This document shows positions 1-5,526 of a DNA stretch of 6,823 nt, piece after piece (within the stretch, counting starts at the first letter, position 1; each line of letters opens with the position of its first letter). Under the pieces are notes generated by a model. That model did no database searches, was not told the origin of the DNA, and saw only the letters and a list, made by a program, of their open reading frames with translations. The position numbers and the translations under genes are program-made. Source of the stretch: Lachnoclostridium sp. UBA6558 (GTDB taxonomy: Bacteria; Bacillota; Clostridia; Lachnospirales; Lachnospiraceae); the NCBI GenBank assembly GCA_002434335.1, contig DJJW01000022.1, forward strand, positions 44,304 through 51,126. Reading direction: 5' to 3'.

Positions 1-106
1 TATGGAAACACATATCTTTGATACCATGCCTTAAAATCATTGATGTCTTTTTTACTCCACACCTTCACCACTATCTGCCATAAATATATTCAAATTTCAT
101 CCTCTT

Positions 107-322
107 CTACTCCCTAAATGCTTCCAGATATTCATCAATCATCCTTGTATCAATCAGTACAATTCTACTTGCATGAATCAATGCATGCGTTTCCTCTGTC
201 ATATTACGGAATGTATTTACTCTAACAGAATATCTCTTGGCACCTTCTGCAACACGCAAATATCTTTTGTCTCCAATCATCTCCGGCTTAATGTTATCCG
301 ACAACACTCCTTTCTTCTTCAT
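107..322 (-). CDS. DUF6462-type small protein, probable DNA-binding accessory protein of a mobile element
   Basis: This 71-residue protein matches what I know of the DUF6462 family: an EGAKRYSV block near residues 26-33, an internal VLID block, and a C-terminal EYLEAFRE. Family members are small, excisionase-like proteins common in Lachnospiraceae integrative elements, often just upstream of an integrase or transfer gene; the molecular function is unproven. I chose the ATG at 322 because AAGGA lies 7 bases upstream of it. A longer frame reaches an ATG at 391, but that extension (LTRKHCLSDLS...) lacks family resemblance and an obvious ribosome binding site. The protein is highly basic at its N-terminus (MKKKG) and has no membrane segment or signal peptide. 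It lies on the same strand as the restriction-modification operon but is separated from it by a terminator, so it is probably transcribed on its own. The family call is by recognition only. Confidence 0.72.
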   Translation of the reverse strand: MKKKGVLSDNIKPEMIGDKRYLRVAEGAKRYSVRVNTFRNMTEETHALIHASRIVLIDTRMIDEYLEAFRE

Positions 323-398
323 AAAACCATCCTTTCTGATGTTTGCATTGGATGGTGATAGGTCCGATAGGCAATGCTTTCGTGTGAGCATATTAAAC

Positions 399-418
399 GT
401 AAGCGATGGTGCGCTTAC
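399..418. repeat. 7-bp perfect inverted repeat upstream of the DUF6462 gene
   Basis: The sequence GTAAGCG-ATGGTG-CGCTTAC has perfect 7-bp arms around a 6-bp spacer and lies about 77 bases upstream of the DUF6462 start. It is GC-richer than its surroundings. It could be an operator for that gene, a binding site for the element's own small protein, or a hairpin in its leader RNA. The rest of the 323-516 interval contains no gene I can support. Confidence 0.45.
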
Positions 419-516
419 TTATGACATTCTCTATGCAAAAGAAATCATTGATATTCAGAAAACTGCTCTTAGCAGGTTATTTATTGACTTGTTTGAAAAA
501 TATCTTTCCGAATAAA

Positions 517-559
517 AAAAGAAATGGAGCTGATTAATTTCAGTTCCATTTCCTTTTTT
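517..559. terminator. Bidirectional factor-independent terminator behind the R-M operon
   Basis: Arms at 517-533 and 540-556 pair over 17 positions with two imperfections, around a 6-base loop (TTAATT). On the minus strand the hairpin is followed by a T-tract (CTTTTTTTATT), 14 bases after the stop codon of the DUF262-HNH gene, which is the expected place for an operon terminator. On the plus strand it ends in TTTTTTA, so it could also stop transcription coming from the left. The arms are AT-rich apart from the TGGAGC/TTCCA centre, which is normal for low-GC Firmicutes. Confidence 0.85.
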
Positions 560-574
560 AACACACAAATTCTC

Positions 575-1666
575 TTATATATTACTTTTTCTACGATTAC
601 AATCAGCACATAACATCTGGCAATTTTCAACAATCGTCTTTCCACCCTTACTCCATGGAGTGATATGGTCAGCTTGCATTTCACTTATTTCAAAATGATT
701 ACCACACTTCGGGCAGATACCCTTTTGTTTTTCGTATGCAAAACTTCTCATATCAGCATCAAATGCTCTTATACTTAGAAATCTTTCATTTCCACTTAAT
801 AAATATTCATAAACACCGGCATACTTTGTTACGTCCTTGTCTTGCATCAATCTATCAGTTTCTTGCTTTATGAAAACTGGGTCATATGTATTCTCGTGAT
901 ACTTATTGTATAAGATACCCCAATCAAGCCCACTCATGTACTTCCTATAGTCAACAAAAATCGCCTTAGTCCAGGCTACAACTGTTTGGAAATATAGCCA
1001 AAGGTCATTACAATTATTATCATGCTGGTGTCTTCCCATATAATCATCAATGGAGCAGTTGTCTCTATCAGCTATCCAACTAAGAACTGTTTCAAATACC
1101 TGTTGTCTAATTGGTGAACCACTTAAATAATCATCAAATAACTGCATTGCAGGACAGCCTGTCTTTGAAAATCTTCTTTTTGATTCAGTAAGCCATTGAC
1201 CTGTAAATGATGCATTTCTTAATTCCTGTGTAGTCAATTCTTCACCTGCTATATTGATAATCTTAAACCACTCAAGTTTTTCTGATTCTGTACCATCGCA
1301 GATATAGACTGTGATAGTATAATTCTCTATATCCTCAATAATGTCGTCTGGAAGGTTGTCAAAGTACTTATCATCAACCGAAAAATTTCCATCCATATAT
1401 TCACAAACAGATATTGTTCTTTGTTGTCCATCAAGTATCTCATAAGTATCATCATCATTCTTTGACCAGTAGAAGATGCTCAACGGAAATTTCTTCTTGA
1501 CTGTACGAATGACTTCATCTCTCTTCTTATCTGAATAGACAAATTCTCTTTGATATGCAGGTCTAATGTTGAGCTTTTCACTATAGCCTACAACCCCCTC
1601 TTCTTCATCGTTGAAGTAGTCATCATATAATTCTTTAAGTGTAACCTTTCTTTCCTCAATAATCAT
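575..1666 (-). CDS. DUF262 (GmrSD/ParB-like) protein with C-terminal HNH endonuclease domain; putative restriction enzyme
   Basis: The 363-residue protein has two recognisable parts. The N-terminal DUF262 domain carries IRPAYQREFVY (34-44) and ILDGQQRT (77-84); the YQR and DGQQR signatures are the core of this ParB/sulfiredoxin-like fold, which in characterised relatives such as GmrS binds and hydrolyses nucleotides. The C-terminus is a classical zinc-bound HNH nuclease: C318 and C321, the ADHI motif with D333 and H334, GG at 341-342, N348, and C353/C356 followed by N357 and K360. All catalytic and metal-binding positions appear intact, and the chain ends just after the motif. The start ATG overlaps the methyltransferase stop (TAATG), with GAGGTG 8 bases upstream, so translation is probably coupled. 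The pairing suggests the nuclease of a restriction-modification system; whether it cuts unmodified or modified DNA, and whether it needs NTP, cannot be read from sequence. Confidence 0.88.
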   Translation of the reverse strand: MIIEERKVTLKELYDDYFNDEEEGVVGYSEKLNIRPAYQREFVYSDKKRDEVIRTVKKKFPLSIFYWSKNDDDTYEILDGQQRTISVCEYMDGNFSVDDKYFDNLPDDIIEDIENYTITVYICDGTESEKLEWFKIINIAGEELTTQELRNASFTGQWLTESKRRFSKTGCPAMQLFDDYLSGSPIRQQVFETVLSWIADRDNCSIDDYMGRHQHDNNCNDLWLYFQTVVAWTKAIFVDYRKYMSGLDWGILYNKYHENTYDPVFIKQETDRLMQDKDVTKYAGVYEYLLSGNERFLSIRAFDADMRSFAYEKQKGICPKCGNHFEISEMQADHITPWSKGGKTIVENCQMLCADCNRRKSNI

Positions 1667-2859
1667 TATACATTCACCTCGATTGCCTTCTCTGGTTTTT
1701 TGTTTCGGATAATAATTCTTGTATAATATGATGCTGGTGTACCATCTTCTTTATATCCTACTAAAGAATGCATATTAGCTGTTATGTGCCCTGTACCACC
1801 ACTAGCTTTATAATCTGATATCCATTTCTCTCCAATGATTTCAACATCATCCAACAAACCATTGACATTTGAAACTCCAATGATTTCAAATTGCTCTGGA
1901 TTATATTTATCCATAAATGTAATCGGCACACCCATTTTCCCTTCATAGTCACACGGTATATTATTACTATTAGAGACATCAATACCATCATAATTTATGT
2001 ATCTTCCATACACTTTAGGGTCATATCTTTTAACTAATATCATATCTTCGTGACGTTTCTTGATATCCATGTTAGTAAACCACATTACACCAGAAACTCT
2101 TATAAGACCCTCTTTGTGTTGTGATGATACAGCTGTATCTTCATAAGGGCTTTCAAAAAAACCTACATTACCTTGAAATCCGTATCCTAGCCACATTTTA
2201 TTACCTTTTATAAGAGGGAATATATCGCTGTACTTGATTGCATTTTGATGACCTATTATCAAAAACTTCTTTTCATACTTAATTAATGCGTTTACATATT
2301 CTCGGAATAATGAGAAGGGTGGATTTGTCACAACGATATCAGCCTCGGCTAGAATGTCTAAACACTCTTGTGACCTAAAGTCCCCATCTCCAGATAGTTC
2401 CTCGAGTTTATTTTCTCCCGACTTAAATAATTCTGCTATATCAACCATATCAATTCCACCATCCCCAGTTTTGTCATATACTGTGGTCACTATGGCTTTA
2501 TATGGTTTCTTTTCTTTTGAATTTGCATTCCTGTCAATTAGTAATGCTTTAGAATCTGTCTCAACAAAGAATGACATTTGTCCATTTACATCAACTGTAT
2601 AATCGAAATGACTTCCTCTAATAGGTGAAGTAGAATAGCAAGTTGCTATAAGTTTCTTTAATCCAAGCTTTTTAAAATTTAGTACAAAGTATTTGAAGAA
2701 GTTACTTTCAAATGGGTCATCACAATTACATAAAACAACCTTATCTTTAAAATGTTTTTTATAATGTCTAACTTCACGTTCTATATCTGACAACCGAGTG
2801 TAAAATTCATCTTTCTTTTCTGTCTTTGCAACTCCCAATACTGTGTTTGAATTTGCCAT
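1666..2859 (-). CDS. EcoRI-family adenine-specific DNA methyltransferase
   Basis: This 397-residue protein closely resembles the M.EcoRI family (EcoRI_methylase). Seen directly: KKDEFYTRLSDIE near residues 15-27, CNCDDPFESNFFKYF at 44-58, LGLKKLIATCY at 65-75, and the catalytic motif TNPPFSLFREY at 178-188, whose NPPF is the expected amino-methyltransferase motif IV. The family transfers a methyl group from S-adenosylmethionine to N6 of adenine in a short palindrome (GAATTC for M.EcoRI itself); the target here is unknown. I start it at the ATG at 2859 because GGAAGGAG (2868-2875) sits 8 bases upstream; an ATG six bases earlier (2865) leaves only 2 bases. It lies in an operon between a 32-codon ORF and the DUF262-HNH nuclease, which it overlaps by one base. 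Its role would be to protect host DNA. Length agrees with the family and nothing looks truncated. Confidence 0.92.
   Translation of the reverse strand: MANSNTVLGVAKTEKKDEFYTRLSDIEREVRHYKKHFKDKVVLCNCDDPFESNFFKYFVLNFKKLGLKKLIATCYSTSPIRGSHFDYTVDVNGQMSFFVETDSKALLIDRNANSKEKKPYKAIVTTVYDKTGDGGIDMVDIAELFKSGENKLEELSGDGDFRSQECLDILAEADIVVTNPPFSLFREYVNALIKYEKKFLIIGHQNAIKYSDIFPLIKGNKMWLGYGFQGNVGFFESPYEDTAVSSQHKEGLIRVSGVMWFTNMDIKKRHEDMILVKRYDPKVYGRYINYDGIDVSNSNNIPCDYEGKMGVPITFMDKYNPEQFEIIGVSNVNGLLDDVEIIGEKWISDYKASGGTGHITANMHSLVGYKEDGTPASYYTRIIIRNKKPEKAIEVNV
1675..1680 (-). promoter_or_regulatory. Ribosome binding site of the DUF262-HNH gene inside the methyltransferase gene
   Basis: GAGGTG lies 8 bases before the ATG at 1666, within the last codons of the upstream methyltransferase. 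With the TAATG overlap it indicates translational coupling, which would help keep nuclease synthesis behind methyltransferase synthesis. Confidence 0.7.
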
Positions 2860-2867
2860 TATCATTT

Positions 2868-2875
2868 CTCCTTCC
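2868..2875 (-). promoter_or_regulatory. Ribosome binding site that decides the methyltransferase start
   Basis: GGAAGGAG lies 8 bases upstream of the ATG at 2859 but only 2 bases upstream of the in-frame ATG at 2865. The spacing favours the downstream start, giving MANSNTV as the N-terminus. Confidence 0.7.
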
Positions 2876-2886
2876 AGTTTTATTTC

Positions 2887-2985
2887 TCATAAGCAAAAAG
2901 CAGTCGTAAAATCGACCGCTTTCCACATATCGTTATTTTTGAGCATGTTCTCTTTAACCAGTCGTAATTCGGTCGCAATTTCCAT
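2887..2985 (-). CDS. 32-residue ORF leading the R-M operon, function unknown
   Basis: A short frame, MEIATELRLVKENMLK followed by NNDMWKAVDFTTAFCL, starts at an ATG preceded by GAGGTG with 6 bases between, and ends in TGA 27 bases before the chosen methyltransferase start. The ribosome binding site is the same GAGGTG used by the DUF262-HNH gene. The product is predicted to be largely helical and soluble, with no signal or membrane segment. I do not recognise it. It is too short for a normal helix-turn-helix controller protein of an R-M system. It may be a small regulator, a translated leader that controls the methyltransferase, or the truncated N-terminus of a lost gene. It begins 34 bases after the lysS stop. 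Confidence 0.5.
   Translation of the reverse strand: MEIATELRLVKENMLKNNDMWKAVDFTTAFCL
2898..2976. repeat. Two imperfect 21-22-bp direct repeats inside the 32-codon ORF
   Basis: Copies at 2956-2976 and 2898-2919 share CAGTCGTAA exactly, followed by a TCG(G/A)(T/C)CGC-like end, with starts 58 bases apart. The left copy also contains a small dyad, GTCG-TAAAAT-CGAC. They sit just upstream of the methyltransferase ribosome binding site, where an operator or leader RNA element could act. Their presence inside a short ORF could also be chance. Confidence 0.35.
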
Positions 2986-2991
2986 AATGAA

Positions 2992-2997
2992 CACCTC
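2992..2997 (-). promoter_or_regulatory. Ribosome binding site of the 32-codon ORF
   Basis: GAGGTG is placed 6 bases before the ATG at 2985, in the short gap behind lysS. It is the main sequence support for treating the small frame as translated. Confidence 0.5.
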
Positions 2998-3019
2998 AAA
3001 ATCATTGTAAATACTGGCT

Positions 3020-4528
3020 TTATTTGTCCAGACTCTTCATCGTAGGGAACAAAAGTACATCCCTAATCGCCGCAGAATCCGTCAGCAGCATAACAAGACG
3101 GTCAATTCCAATACCAATACCACCAGTCGGCGGCATACCATATTCCAATGCCGTCAAGAAATCTTCATCCATGGAATTGGCTTCTTCATCACCAGCCGCC
3201 TTTAAAGCCTCCTGAGCCTCAAAACGGCCTCTCTGATCAATGGGATCATTTAACTCAGAGAATGCATTCGCCATCTCTCTCTTTGTTATAAATAACTCGA
3301 ATCTCTCAGTAAAGTCAGGTGCTTCCGGCTTTCTCTTGGCAAGCGGTGAAATCTCTACCGGATGATCCATGATAAAGGTCGGCTGTACCAGATTCTCTTC
3401 TACGAATTCCTCGAAGAAAAGATTGATAATATCACCTTTCTTATGTCTGTCTTCATATGCAACATGATGCTCTTTTGCAATTGCTTTTGCCTCTTCCTCT
3501 GTTTTTACCTCTGAGAAATCAACACCGGAATATTTCTTAACAGCCTCTAACATGGTCATTCTCTCGAAAGGCTTGCTTAAGTCTATAACAACACCATCAT
3601 AGGAAATCGTAGTTGTGCCGAGTACATTTTGAGCAACGGTACGGTACAGCTCTTCTGCAAGATCCATCATACCATAATAATCTGTATAAGCCTGATAGAG
3701 CTCCAACAGTGTAAATTCAGGATTGTGTCTTACGGAAAGCCCCTCATTACGGAATACTCTTCCGATTTCATACACTCTCTCAAGTCCGCCGACAATCAGT
3801 CTCTTCAGATATAACTCTAAAGAAATACGTAAATGGATGTCTTCATCCAGCGCGTTATGGTGAGTGAAGAAAGGTTTTGCGGCTGCTCCGCCTGCATTAG
3901 GAACCAGAACAGGTGTCTCTACCTCAATAAAGTTCTTTCCATCCAGATACTTTCTGATTTCTCTGATGATGAGTGAACGTTTGATAAAGGTATCCTTTAC
4001 TTCCGGATTCACGATCAAGTCAACATATCTCTGACGATATCTGACATCGGTATCCTTCAGTCCGTGATATTTTTCAGGCAGTATCTGAAGGCTCTTTGTT
4101 AAAAGAACAATGCTTGTAACCTTTACGGAAATCTCTTCAGTATGAGTCTTAAATACCTCACCGGTAATACCAACGATATCACCCATGTCATATTTCTTGA
4201 ACTCAGCATAATGTTCTTCTCCGATTGCGTCTTTTCTTACATACACCTGGATATTTCCCTTGATGTCCTGGATATTGCAAAAAGAGGCTTTACCCATCAC
4301 ACGTTTGGACATGATACGTCCGGCAATGGATACTTCCTTGCCTTCCAGGGTTTCAAATTCAGCTTCGATATCCTTCGACTGATGTGTAACCTGGTATTTC
4401 ATTATCTGAAAAGGATCCTTGCCGTTTTCCTTTAATTCGGAAAGCTTGTTCCTTCTTACCTTCAAAAGCTCATTTAGCTCCTGCTCTGTCTGCACCTTTT
4501 CCTGCGCCTGTATCTTTTCCTCAGCCAC
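3020..4528 (-). CDS. lysS: Lysyl-tRNA synthetase, class II
   Basis: The 502-residue cytoplasmic enzyme charges tRNA-Lys with lysine using ATP. Its N-terminal OB-fold anticodon-binding domain spans about 66-145 (VSIAGRIMSKRVMGKASF onward). The class II core follows: motif 1 about 183-208 (REIRKYLDGKNFIEVETPVL), motif 2 about 257-275 with RVFRNEG and RHNPEFT, and motif 3 at 469-482 (GGIGIGIDRLVMLL) supplying the ATP-binding arginine. PTFIMDHPVEISPLAK (383-398) is characteristic of the lysine subclass. Length is normal. The start is GTG at 4528, with AGGA about 9 bases upstream. It follows greA by 39 bases with no terminator between, so the two form an operon. An ATG at 4538 in another frame gives a five-residue peptide (MKKSG) whose stop overlaps the beginning of lysS. 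No terminator is visible after its stop codon. Confidence 0.97.
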   Translation of the reverse strand: MAEEKIQAQEKVQTEQELNELLKVRRNKLSELKENGKDPFQIMKYQVTHQSKDIEAEFETLEGKEVSIAGRIMSKRVMGKASFCNIQDIKGNIQVYVRKDAIGEEHYAEFKKYDMGDIVGITGEVFKTHTEEISVKVTSIVLLTKSLQILPEKYHGLKDTDVRYRQRYVDLIVNPEVKDTFIKRSLIIREIRKYLDGKNFIEVETPVLVPNAGGAAAKPFFTHHNALDEDIHLRISLELYLKRLIVGGLERVYEIGRVFRNEGLSVRHNPEFTLLELYQAYTDYYGMMDLAEELYRTVAQNVLGTTTISYDGVVIDLSKPFERMTMLEAVKKYSGVDFSEVKTEEEAKAIAKEHHVAYEDRHKKGDIINLFFEEFVEENLVQPTFIMDHPVEISPLAKRKPEAPDFTERFELFITKREMANAFSELNDPIDQRGRFEAQEALKAAGDEEANSMDEDFLTALEYGMPPTGGIGIGIDRLVMLLTDSAAIRDVLLFPTMKSLDK

Positions 4529-4567
4529 TTTTCTTCATCCTTTCCTTTTTACATCAGTTGGATCTGC

Positions 4568-5050
4568 TTAGTTGGACTTCTGTATTTCCAGTATCTTGTA
4601 CTCTAACATACCGGAATGAGTCTCAACATTAACAATATCCCCAACTCTTGCACCAATCAAGGCTCTTCCGACCGGTGATTCATTGGAGATCTTTCCTTTA
4701 AGACTATTTGCTTCCGTAGAACCTACAATTTTATATTCCATCTCATCATCAAATTCTATATCAAGTATTCTAACTTTACAGCCTATATTAATTACATCAA
4801 CCTCAACTTCGTCTTCTACAACGACTTCGGCGTTTTTCAGGATTTTATCTATCTCTTCGATTCTTGCTTCAATCTCTCTCTGCTCGTCTTTTGCTGCATC
4901 ATATTCCGCATTCTCGGATAAATCACCCTGTTCTCTGGCTTCCTTTATCTTCTGTGCAACCTCTTTACGTTTGTTGACTTTTAAATCCTGCAGTTCATTC
5001 TCTAAAAGTCTTAATCCCTCATAGGTCAAAATGTTCTTTTTTTCTGCCAT
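4568..5050 (-). CDS. greA: Transcription elongation factor GreA
   Basis: The 160-residue protein rescues backtracked RNA polymerase by inserting its coiled coil into the secondary channel and stimulating transcript cleavage. The N-terminal antiparallel coiled coil covers about residues 8-75, with the acidic tip GDLSENAEYDAAK at 42-54, including the conserved D43 and E46. The C-terminal FKBP-like domain runs from about 82 to 157 and contains ISNESPVGRALIGARVGDIV at 121-140. Length is normal. The start ATG at 5050 is preceded by GGAGGAAGGG; AAGGG lies at the better distance. A consensus promoter is 51-79 bases upstream. It is the first gene of the greA-lysS operon, a common arrangement in Clostridia. 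Confidence 0.97.
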   Translation of the reverse strand: MAEKKNILTYEGLRLLENELQDLKVNKRKEVAQKIKEAREQGDLSENAEYDAAKDEQREIEARIEEIDKILKNAEVVVEDEVEVDVINIGCKVRILDIEFDDEMEYKIVGSTEANSLKGKISNESPVGRALIGARVGDIVNVETHSGMLEYKILEIQKSN

Positions 5051-5075
5051 ATTTAAACACCCTTCCTCCGTTTCA

Positions 5076-5089
5076 ATCGTATTAACGAT
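5076..5089. repeat. Short dyad in the greA leader
   Basis: ATCGT-ATTA-ACGAT is a perfect 5-bp inverted repeat around 4 bases. It begins a few bases downstream of the transcription start predicted from the promoter, so it could be an operator or a 5' hairpin on the greA-lysS mRNA. It is short enough to be chance. Confidence 0.35.
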
Positions 5090-5100
5090 ACATTCAAAGT

Positions 5101-5129
5101 ATTATAACTTATCACTAGTATGTTGTCAA
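5101..5129 (-). promoter_or_regulatory. Consensus sigma-A promoter of greA-lysS
   Basis: On the minus strand TTGACA (5129-5124) and TATAAT (5106-5101) are both exact matches, separated by 17 bases. Transcription should start near 5094, giving a leader of about 44 bases before greA. This is the strongest promoter in the window and, as no terminator is visible after lysS, may also supply the R-M genes downstream. Confidence 0.9.
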
Positions 5130-5173
5130 TAATTTTGCTGATGTCTCTTACGGTACTTTATATATTATCATGG

Positions 5174-5203
5174 TTGAACAAAAATTATTCCGCAAGTTAT
5201 GAT
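5174..5203 (+). promoter_or_regulatory. Distal candidate promoter towards the PFOR gene, overlapped by a dyad
   Basis: TTGAAC and TATGAT are separated by 18 bases. The -10 hexamer lies inside a perfect inverted repeat, AAGTTA-TGAT-TAACTT (5194-5209), which could bind a repressor. If used, it would give a leader of about 400 bases before the PFOR start. AT-rich DNA gives many such matches, so this is tentative. Confidence 0.3.
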
Positions 5204-5403
5204 TAACTTTATTGTGACTTTTATACCAAATTTATTATATATTTTAATTTAAGGATTTTGCAGATTTTGTAACAATTTCATAGAACATATTACAGGAATT
5301 CCTTCATATATAATGACGATTTTGGTGTTTTTTACTAGTTTTATCGCTGTAAAAAAGAGTAAGGAGTGATTTATTAAAAATTTGAATAAGTACGAATTAA
5401 CTC

Positions 5404-5432
5404 TTTACACAACTGTCGAATAGTGTTATTCT
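5404..5432 (+). promoter_or_regulatory. Candidate middle promoter of the PFOR gene
   Basis: TTTACA and TATTCT are separated by exactly 17 bases, matching five and four of six consensus positions. Transcription would start near 5439, about 180 bases before the gene. Confidence 0.4.
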
Positions 5433-5485
5433 CTACTATAGGTATTCCACTGGATTTTCTTATTTTTCAGGTTTGCAGGAAATCG

Positions 5486-5522
5486 GTTCTTTACCAAATA
5501 AAGCTAGTTACATAATTAACAA
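5486..5522 (+). promoter_or_regulatory. Rex-like operator candidate over a proximal -10 element
   Basis: TAGTTACATAATTAACAA (5505-5522) matches the Rex consensus TTGTTAA-N4-TTAACAA at 12 of 14 fixed positions, with a perfect right half. Rex is the NADH-sensing repressor of fermentation genes in Firmicutes, so a site ahead of pyruvate:ferredoxin oxidoreductase would make sense. The site covers CATAAT (5511-5516), a five-of-six -10 match that would start transcription near 5523; no good -35 hexamer accompanies it (GTTCTT at 5486 is poor). Both the operator and the promoter are inferred by eye. Confidence 0.4.
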
Positions 5523-5526
5523 TGTT

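Noticed and set aside
323..391. N-terminal extension of the DUF6462 gene to an ATG at 391
   Set aside because: The internal ATG at 322 has AAGGA at good spacing and the family similarity begins only after it.
2354..2602. 82-residue plus-strand frame opposite the methyltransferase
   Set aside because: It is a Ser/Pro-rich shadow of conserved methyltransferase codons without a ribosome binding site.
4142..4435. Plus-strand frame of 97 residues opposite lysS
   Set aside because: It is antisense to conserved OB-fold coding sequence and has no family resemblance.
4683..5024. 113-residue plus-strand frame opposite greA
   Set aside because: It is Ser/Ile/Leu-rich low-complexity text mirroring the Glu/Lys-rich coiled coil of greA, with no ribosome binding site; greA is clearly real.
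3404..5301. Two GAATTC sites (3404-3409 and 5296-5301), none in the accessory half, as evidence about the methyltransferase target
   Set aside because: Two sites in 6.8 kb is close to chance expectation, and M.EcoRI-family membership alone does not fix the recognition sequence.
5423..5515. 30-residue GTG-started plus-strand frame (LFSTIGIPLDF...)
   Set aside because: It has no ribosome binding site, runs through promoter candidates and ends inside the Rex-like site; most likely chance.
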